A DNA stretch of 9,863 nt from contig DATITC010000054.1 of assembly GCA_035468175.1 (NCBI GenBank), forward strand, positions 1-9,863, read 5' to 3'. This document shows, one piece after another, positions 5,237 through 9,863 of the stretch (positions are counted from its first letter, which is position 1; every line of letters starts with the position of its first letter). The notes below the pieces were generated by a model that saw only the letters and a list, made by a program, of their open reading frames with translations, made no database searches and had not been told where the DNA came from. The DNA is from JAVEDQ01 sp035468175 (GTDB taxonomy: Bacteria > Actinomycetota > Actinomycetes > Frankiales > Frankiaceae). Both the position numbers and the translations under genes were made by a program.

Positions 5237-6874
5237 TCAGACCTGCGCGTGCTCGTTCGGCACGCAGTGCGTCATGACCAGGCCGGTCACGTTCCGCAGG
5301 CCGTTCTTGCCGAGGTTCTCGTACCGCGCCTGCTCCTCCTCGTTGAAGGGGTAGGTCGGCAGCGGCTCGAGGTGACGGACGTCGTCGGCGCTGATGCCGA
5401 GACCCTCGCCCACCCGGGTGCCGTACTCGTCATCGCACATCAGGAAGTGCCAGACCATGCGCTCCTGGATGTGCCGGTCGCACTGTGAGAGCGCGCCGAC
5501 CAGGTTGCCGACGAGGTCGTCCTTCTCCCACTGCTCGGAGAGCTGGTAGCGCTCGCCGGCCTGCTTGTAGTCGTTCCGGCGCGGGATCCGCGCACGAGTC
5601 AGACGGCCGGAGATTTCCGGGCCCACCTCGGTCTCGGTCGGCGCCGACGCCTCCACCGGGCCGTTGAGGCTGGTCGGCTCGTAGTTGATCGACGGGTTCT
5701 GCCCCTCGATCATGTCCTGCCGGTACGCCATCGGCGCATCCCGCTGGTTGGTGGCGACCTGGACGTTCTTCGGCGCGTTCACCGGCAGCTGGAGGTAGTT
5801 CGGGCCCACCCGGTAGCGCTGGGTGTCGCTGTAGGAGAAGGTCCGCCCGACCAGCATCTTGTCGTCGGAGAAGTCGAGGCCGTCGACCAGCACACCGGTA
5901 CCGAAGGCGATCTGCTCGCTCTCGAGGAAGAAGTTCACCGGCTTGCGGTTCAGCGTCATCGTGCCGACCTTGCGCAGCGGGAACTCGTTCTCCGGCCACG
6001 TCTTGGTGTCGTCCAGCGGGTCGAAGTCGAGCTCCGGGTGGTCGTGGTCGTCCATCAGCTGGACGTGCAGCTCCCAGGACGGGTAGTCGCCGGCGTCGAT
6101 GGCGTCGTAGAGGTCCTTGGTGTGGTAGCCGATCTCGCCGGACTGGAGCTTGGCGGCATCGTCAGCGGTGAAGGACGTGACGCTCTGCTTCGGGATCCAG
6201 TGGTACTTGACCAGCTGGGTCTCGCCCTGGGCGTTCACCCACTTGTAGGTGTTCACGCCGAAGCCCTGCTGGTGGCGGTAGCTCGCCGGGATGCCGCGCG
6301 GGCTGAAGACCAGCGTGACCATGTGCATGGCCTCGGGGCTGAGGTGCCAGAAGTCGAAGACGCGGTTCGCGACCTGGCGCTCGAAGGTGACCGGGTCCGG
6401 CTTCTGCGAGTGGATGAAGTCGGGGAACTTCAGCGCGTCCTTGATGAAGAAGACGCCGAGGTTGTTGCCGACGAGGTCCCAGTTGCCGTCCTCGGTGTAG
6501 AACTTCGCCGCGAACCCGCGGGGGTCGCGGACCAGTTCGGAGGAGTCCCGGCCACCGGCGACGGTGGAGAAGCGCAGGGCGACGTCGGTCTTCTTGCCCT
6601 GATCGGAGAAGAGCTTGGCGCGGGTGTACTTGCTGATCGGCTCGTCCCCGACGGTGCCGTCGGCCTCGAAGTAGCCGAACGCGGTGGCACCGCGAGCGTG
6701 CACCACCCGCTCGGGGATGCGCTCCCGGTCGAAGTGGCTCATCTTCTCGAGCAGGTGGTAGTTCTCGAGCGTCGCGGGGCCGCGCGCACCGACGGTGCGG
6801 GTGCTTTGGTTGTCGAAGACCGGATGTCCCTGGCGAGTTGTCAGGGTGGGGCGGTCCGCCTCGTGGGTCGTCAT
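5237..6874 (-). CDS. Heme catalase (small-subunit, monofunctional)
   Basis: This 545-residue protein shows the catalase core in order. The distal histidine is in ERVVHARGATAFGYFE (His59), the distal Asn in WDLVGNNLGVFF (137-138), and the proximal heme-ligand Tyr348 in RTFSYSDTQRYR, the RxFxYxDTQ signature. The length matches small-subunit catalases without the extra C-terminal flavodoxin-like domain of the large type. It dismutes hydrogen peroxide to water and oxygen, presumably as a cytoplasmic homotetramer. I chose the ATG at 6874 (MTTHEADRP) because AGAGG lies 7 nt upstream; an upstream in-frame start at 6889 would place that site inside the gene. The Fur/CatR-type regulator gene lies 130 bp upstream on the same strand, the classic arrangement of catR-catA and furA-katG, so peroxide-inducible control by that regulator is likely. 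A strong hairpin follows the stop. Nothing appears broken. Confidence 0.98.
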   Translation of the reverse strand: MTTHEADRPTLTTRQGHPVFDNQSTRTVGARGPATLENYHLLEKMSHFDRERIPERVVHARGATAFGYFEADGTVGDEPISKYTRAKLFSDQGKKTDVALRFSTVAGGRDSSELVRDPRGFAAKFYTEDGNWDLVGNNLGVFFIKDALKFPDFIHSQKPDPVTFERQVANRVFDFWHLSPEAMHMVTLVFSPRGIPASYRHQQGFGVNTYKWVNAQGETQLVKYHWIPKQSVTSFTADDAAKLQSGEIGYHTKDLYDAIDAGDYPSWELHVQLMDDHDHPELDFDPLDDTKTWPENEFPLRKVGTMTLNRKPVNFFLESEQIAFGTGVLVDGLDFSDDKMLVGRTFSYSDTQRYRVGPNYLQLPVNAPKNVQVATNQRDAPMAYRQDMIEGQNPSINYEPTSLNGPVEASAPTETEVGPEISGRLTRARIPRRNDYKQAGERYQLSEQWEKDDLVGNLVGALSQCDRHIQERMVWHFLMCDDEYGTRVGEGLGISADDVRHLEPLPTYPFNEEEQARYENLGKNGLRNVTGLVMTHCVPNEHAQV

Positions 6875-6901
6875 GCTTCTACCTCTCATGCTGTCGTGCG
6901 C

Positions 6902-7023
6902 GACGTGCTCTGAATTGCTGACGTGCTCTGAATTGCAGTTGTGCTCTGAGTTACCGACGTGCTCGGAAATGCAGTCGTTCTCGGAATGCTCGATGTGCGC
7001 GAAACTAACCGTGCTCGGAGTGC
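6902..7023. repeat. About seven degenerate tandem copies of an 18-bp unit
   Basis: The unit is GACGTGCTCTGAATTGCW (plus strand). Copies start at 6902, 6920, 6938, 6956, 6974 (17 bp), about 6991 and about 7008. The first two are identical over 17 of 18 positions, and the others keep GTGCTC(T/G)GA. The array fills the fur-catalase gap and runs over the last codons of the fur gene, whose C terminus HSEHG is encoded by one copy. It may be a cluster of regulator sites upstream of the catalase or a slippage expansion. Confidence 0.8.
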
Positions 7024-7484
7024 GCCGCGGACGTCAGGATTCCGGGACTTTCGACGGCGGCACGGCAATGCGCGCACAGACCCCAGAAGATGACTTCGGC
7101 CTCGTCCACGGCGAAGTCGGCACCCGCCTGTGAAGTACCAGTCGACGGGGTGAGGCACGGGGCCGAACCGACCGCGCAGTCGACGTCGACCACCGTGCTG
7201 CAGCGGCGGCAGACCAGGTGGTGGTGGTTGTCCCCGACGCGCAGTTCGTACAGGGCGGCGGCCCCGGCCGGCTCGAACCGGCGGGCGATGCCACCGCCGA
7301 CGAGCGCCTTCAAAACGCCGTATACGGCTTGCGCGGAGAGGTTCGGATAGCTGCGGCGAGCCTCGGCGAGGATGGTGTCGGCGTCGCTATGCGGGCGTTC
7401 GGCGAGAGCGGTGAGCACCAGGCTCCGCGGCACGGTCACGCGCAAGCCAGCGGCCCGCAGCGTGTCTTCCCAACGTGTTCCCAT
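7005..7484 (-). CDS. Fur-family peroxide regulator (CatR/FurA type)
   Basis: This 159-residue protein has a winged helix N-terminal half (AGLRVTVPRSLVL, then HSDADTILAEARR, then LSAQAVYGVLKAL, the recognition helix region). The C-terminal half carries the regulatory metal motif DNHHHLVCRRC and the CatR/FurA-specific block DVDCAVGSAPCLTPS followed by DEAEVIFWGLCAHC. Two CxxC pairs (about 92-95 and 137-140) would hold structural zinc, as in Streptomyces CatR and mycobacterial FurA. Such proteins repress the adjacent catalase gene and themselves until oxidised by peroxide. I chose the ATG at 7484 because it aligns with the FurA start and has AAGG close by (3 nt); GTG 7502 and ATG 7499 are alternatives. 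The catalase follows 130 bp downstream. The sacDH-like gene stops 68 bp upstream. An inverted repeat at 7517-7530 is a plausible operator. The 3' end lies inside the 18-bp repeat array. Confidence 0.93.
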   Translation of the reverse strand: MGTRWEDTLRAAGLRVTVPRSLVLTALAERPHSDADTILAEARRSYPNLSAQAVYGVLKALVGGGIARRFEPAGAAALYELRVGDNHHHLVCRRCSTVVDVDCAVGSAPCLTPSTGTSQAGADFAVDEAEVIFWGLCAHCRAAVESPGILTSAAHSEHG

Positions 7485-7516
7485 CGACCTTGAGCACATC
7501 ACGGGTCGTTGAGCAA

Positions 7517-7530
7517 GTCAATATCTTGAC
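7517..7530. promoter_or_regulatory. Inverted-repeat operator candidate upstream of the Fur-family gene
   Basis: GTCAA (7517-7521), TATC, TTGAC (7526-7530) form a 5-4-5 inverted repeat in an A/T-rich patch that stands out from the GC-rich surroundings. It lies 33 bp upstream of the ATG at 7484 and 15 bp upstream of the GTG at 7502. On the gene strand TTGACT within it could also serve as a -35 element. An autoregulatory site is the inferred role. Confidence 0.45.
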
Positions 7531-7552
7531 CTACTGAAGATAAGGGCTAAGG

Positions 7553-8740
7553 CTAAGGCGATGTCCGATCGTCGAGGACCCGGAATCGCATGTCCGCCCG
7601 CTCGAGACGGCGGCGCAGCGCAGCTCCCATCGCGGTGGCCGTGGTCACCTGTCCTGCCGTCGTCGGCAACTCGTCGCTGGCGAGGCAGAGAGCGGACTCA
7701 GCCAGCATCTTCGCCGTCTCGCTGTACCCCGGATCTCCACCGGAGACCTCGGTGCGCACGGACTGGCCGTCCGAGCTCTCGGCGACGAACCGGACCCGGA
7801 ACCAGCCCTTCTCCCGCTGCTCGGGCGATGGCCCGGAACCGGATGGCCTGAGCTTCTGCAGCAACGCACGGGTCGGGGGCAGCTGCGCCAGCGTGAAGAC
7901 GCCGGCGGCGCCGAGGGCGATGCCGACAGCGGTCAGTGGGTTGGCCAACGCGACGAAATGGCTGTAGCTGAAGTCCGGCCCGTACTCCGGCAGCGCCCGT
8001 GCCGACCGGGCAACGACCTGGGGGTCGAGGCTCGGGAACGGGAGGACCCATTGGCCGATCGCCCGGTCGTAGCCGGGCGCGCCGGTGACCGCACGGACGC
8101 GGCGGCCGATGGGCTTCGGCTCGACCTTGCGTCGCTCCGACGCGGCCGCCGCCATCTGCCGCGGCCGCGAGAAGGCCGTCAACGCCGAGGCGAAGGTTCC
8201 GCCGGAGAACGTGCCACCAGCCGTGACGTAACCCTTCACCCGCAGGGCCACGTCGTCCGGCAGCTGCTCGACGGTGAACTGGGCACCGAGGTCGTGCGGG
8301 ATGGAGTCGAAGCCGCAGGCGTGCACCAGACGGGCACCCGATGCTTCGGCCCGCTTCCCGTGTTCGAGGTACATCCGGTCGACGAATTCGGGCTCACCGG
8401 TGAGGTCGAGGTAATCGCTGCCCACCTCGGCACAGGCCGCCACCAGGGGCTCCCCGTACTCGAGGTACGGGCCGACCGTCGACGCCACCACCGAAGCCCG
8501 CTCCGCCACGCGTCGGACGGAGCCGCGATCCGTCACGTCGGCCTCCAGGATCTCCAGCTGATCGCCGGAGCCGAAGCGATCGTGCAGGTCCGCCCGCAGC
8601 CTCTCGAGCTTCCCGCGGTTGCGCCCGGCGATGCCCCACCGCAGGTCGGCCGGTGCGTGTTCGGCGAGATAGGCGGCGGTCAACGCGCCGGTGAACCCGG
8701 AGGCTCCGAACAGGACGACATCCAGCTGCGCGCTCGGCAT
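7553..8740 (-). CDS. Saccharopine dehydrogenase-like / trans-acting enoyl reductase family protein
   Basis: The protein has about 395 residues. The N terminus is a Rossmann fold (VVLFGASGFTG, then AGRNRGKLERL, then EADVTDRGSV). STVGPYLEYGEPLV and DYLDLTGEPEFVDRMY follow, then the family block HACGFDSIPHDLG. A hydrophobic stretch near NPLTAVGIALGAAGVFTLAQL may contact the membrane. The closest families known to me are the mycobacterial trans-acting enoyl reductases (Rv2953, Rv2449c type), which act on polyketide-derived lipids, and eukaryotic SCCPDH-like proteins. True saccharopine dehydrogenase activity in lysine metabolism is unlikely. The substrate is unknown. The start is ATG 8740 or the GTG two codons earlier (8746); neither has a clear ribosome-binding site. 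The Fur-family gene follows on the same strand 68 bp downstream, so read-through is possible, but no functional tie is evident. The divergent GAF-GGDEF gene starts about 120 bp away. Confidence 0.88.
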   Translation of the reverse strand: MPSAQLDVVLFGASGFTGALTAAYLAEHAPADLRWGIAGRNRGKLERLRADLHDRFGSGDQLEILEADVTDRGSVRRVAERASVVASTVGPYLEYGEPLVAACAEVGSDYLDLTGEPEFVDRMYLEHGKRAEASGARLVHACGFDSIPHDLGAQFTVEQLPDDVALRVKGYVTAGGTFSGGTFASALTAFSRPRQMAAAASERRKVEPKPIGRRVRAVTGAPGYDRAIGQWVLPFPSLDPQVVARSARALPEYGPDFSYSHFVALANPLTAVGIALGAAGVFTLAQLPPTRALLQKLRPSGSGPSPEQREKGWFRVRFVAESSDGQSVRTEVSGGDPGYSETAKMLAESALCLASDELPTTAGQVTTATAMGAALRRRLERADMRFRVLDDRTSP

Positions 8741-8838
8741 GCCCACAGCTTAGAGGCGGACCAAATCCACCCGAACCCCACCGTCCGCAGACGCGACATG
8801 TTGTTGCCGTGAGGGCGCAGCAATCCCGCTGCAGGTGC

Positions 8839-8844
8839 TATACG
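8839..8844 (+). promoter_or_regulatory. Possible -10 element for the GAF-GGDEF gene
   Basis: TATACG at 8839-8844 lies 17 nt before the ATG at 8862 in an otherwise GC-rich divergent region. No matching -35 was found at 16-18 bp. If it is real, the transcript leader would be only about 10 nt. Confidence 0.25.
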
Positions 8845-8861
8845 CTTTCCGCACGTACAGC

Positions 8862-9863
8862 ATGGTGCGTGTGTTCCGTCCGGATCTCGCGGAGTCTCCA
8901 CCTCCTCGTCAGGACGGCCGCATGGTCCATGAAGAAAAGCTTTCCGCCGTTCTGGGCGATTTCGCCCGCACGATGCTCACCGATTTTCCGATCCAGAGCA
9001 TTCTCGATCACCTCGTCGAACGCATCGTCGAGGTTCTTCCGGTCGATGCCGCCGGGGTCACGCTCATCTCGCCAGGCATCGCGCCGCGCTACGTAGCCGC
9101 GTCGAACGACGCAGCCCTGCGCTTCGAACTGCTGCAGAGCGAGTTGGGGCAGGGCCCGTGCGTGCTCTCGTACACGTCCGGCGAGGCGGTGTCGGTGCCC
9201 GACCTGACGAAGGAGATGCGCTTTCCGTCGTTCAGCCCCCGCGCGCTCGACATCGGCATGGTCGCGGTGTTCGCCTTCCCGCTCCGGCACGGTGACGGAC
9301 GGCTGGGTGCGCTCGACCTCTACCGGCGAACGACCGGGCCGATGAACGCGGAGAACCTGACCGCGGCGCAGACCTTGGCCGACGTGGTCGCGGCCTACGT
9401 GTTGAACGCCCAGGCCCGCGAGGACGCCCATCACCTCGCCGACCGCTTCCAGCACACCTCGTTGCACGACTCCTTGACCGGGCTGCCGAACCGGGCGCTG
9501 CTGGACCAGCGGTTGGAACACGCGGCGCAACGAGGCCAGCGCAACCGCACCCCGGTCGCGGTGCTGTTCGTCGACCTGGACCGCTTCAAGCAGGTCAACG
9601 ACGCGCACGGTCACGAGGTCGGGGATCAGCTGCTGCGTGCGGTGGGACAGCGCCTGTTGGCACTGGTGCGACCGGGCGACACCCTCGCGAGGGTGTCCGG
9701 CGACGAGTTCGTGTTCTTCTGCGAGGACCTCACCGAGGCCGCCGACATCGAAGTGCTGGCCGCCCGGATCGACCGGGCGTTCGTCGAGCCGTTCCCGGTG
9801 CGGCATGGGTCACTGCACATCACCGCAAGCGTTGGACTGGCGTTCGCCGGGCCGGGAGAAGAC
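8862..9863 (+). CDS. GAF-GGDEF diguanylate cyclase, 3' truncated by the window edge
   Basis: The frame is open from the ATG at 8862 to the right edge (334 residues visible). A GAF domain occupies about 43-185, with the actinobacterial pattern ELGQGPCVLSYTSGEAVSVPDL (94-115) and GRLGALDLY (146-154). A GGDEF domain starts at 202 with LHDSLTGLPNRALL. It keeps the metal Asp in VDLDRFK, NDAHGHEVGD and the active-site loop SGDEF (279-283), whose first Gly is Ser; such variants are known among active cyclases. The inhibitory I-site is intact as RPGD (270-273), five residues ahead. No membrane helices or signal peptide are seen, so it is cytosolic and probably senses a small ligand or redox state through GAF. 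The domain is cut before its end; an EAL domain may follow outside. The in-frame ATG at 8922 has AGGA 7 nt upstream and could be the true start, removing 20 poorly conserved residues. Confidence 0.93.
   Translation, partial: MVRVFRPDLAESPPPRQDGRMVHEEKLSAVLGDFARTMLTDFPIQSILDHLVERIVEVLPVDAAGVTLISPGIAPRYVAASNDAALRFELLQSELGQGPCVLSYTSGEAVSVPDLTKEMRFPSFSPRALDIGMVAVFAFPLRHGDGRLGALDLYRRTTGPMNAENLTAAQTLADVVAAYVLNAQAREDAHHLADRFQHTSLHDSLTGLPNRALLDQRLEHAAQRGQRNRTPVAVLFVDLDRFKQVNDAHGHEVGDQLLRAVGQRLLALVRPGDTLARVSGDEFVFFCEDLTEAADIEVLAARIDRAFVEPFPVRHGSLHITASVGLAFAGPGED

Noticed and set aside
6038..6913. Long plus-strand frame (291 codons) opposite the catalase gene
   Set aside because: It is the antisense shadow of a strongly conserved catalase; the product is Val/Gly/Asp-rich low complexity with no domain.
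6902..7023. CRISPR array
   Set aside because: The units are contiguous and degenerate with no spacers, and no cas genes are present.
6795..7133. Plus-strand frame with repeated CSEL-type peptides over the 18-bp repeats
   Set aside because: An 18-bp repeat always gives a 6-residue repeat; the frame is antisense to the start of the catalase and the end of the fur gene and has no ribosome-binding site or homology.
7545..7558. GGCTAA direct repeat at the end of the saccharopine dehydrogenase-like gene
   Set aside because: Only two 6-bp copies, one including the stop codon; too short to mean anything.
8756..8788. GCGGAC/GTCCGC inverted repeat in the divergent region before the GAF-GGDEF gene
   Set aside because: Six-bp GC-rich arms 21 bp apart are expected by chance at this base composition.
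8838..9806. 322-codon minus-strand frame opposite the GAF-GGDEF gene
   Set aside because: The plus strand carries clear GAF and GGDEF motifs to the window edge; the minus product is Arg/Gln/Val-rich without a domain.

Overview
The window is about 70% G+C by eye, uses G/C-ending codons and GTG starts, and carries families typical of actinomycetes: a CatR/FurA-type regulator beside a catalase, a GAF domain of the actinobacterial GAF-ANTAR/GAF-GGDEF kind, and a mycobacterial-type trans-acting enoyl reductase/saccharopine dehydrogenase homologue. An actinobacterium, perhaps a Pseudonocardia-like one, is the best guess. That is inferred from composition and gene content, not from a search.

Layout. 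Bases 1-223 hold the 3' end of a small LapA-domain membrane protein (+). Bases 388-962 (-) hold a two-gene toxin-antitoxin module: a ribbon-helix-helix antitoxin followed by a Doc/Fic toxin that overlaps it at TTGA, with a direct-repeat operator candidate upstream. Bases 1059-1419 (+) are a dead fragment of an IS200/IS605-family tnpB, 5'-truncated, frameshifted and internally deleted. It is followed by about 180 bp of non-coding DNA with two hairpins. Bases 1602-2750 (-) encode an LCAD/IVD-type acyl-CoA dehydrogenase. Only 30 bp from its start, a zinc-dependent MDR alcohol dehydrogenase (2781-3818, +) begins in the divergent direction. These two probably form a catabolic pair (CoA-ester and alcohol/hydroxyacyl oxidation), though the substrate cannot be read from the sequence.

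Bases 3647-5028 (-) hold a membrane-anchored diguanylate cyclase. Its first two membrane helices lie in a different frame from the rest, and its 3' end runs 172 bp into the MDR gene on the opposite strand. Next comes a same-strand oxidative-stress block read right to left: a saccharopine dehydrogenase-like protein (8740-7553), a Fur/CatR-type repressor (7484-7005) and a heme catalase (6874-5237) closed by a 17-bp perfect hairpin. The Fur-catalase gap contains about seven degenerate copies of an 18-bp unit, the most unusual non-coding structure in the window. From 8862 (+) a soluble GAF-GGDEF diguanylate cyclase runs off the right edge.

Two themes recur: cyclic-di-GMP signalling (two diguanylate cyclases, one with and one without the product-inhibition site) and peroxide defence under local Fur-family control. 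The left third shows accessory character, with a TA module and IS debris. I see no tRNA, rRNA, CRISPR array or complete insertion sequence. I did not find a convincing wholly new system; the best leads are the repeat array in front of the catalase and the split diguanylate cyclase.
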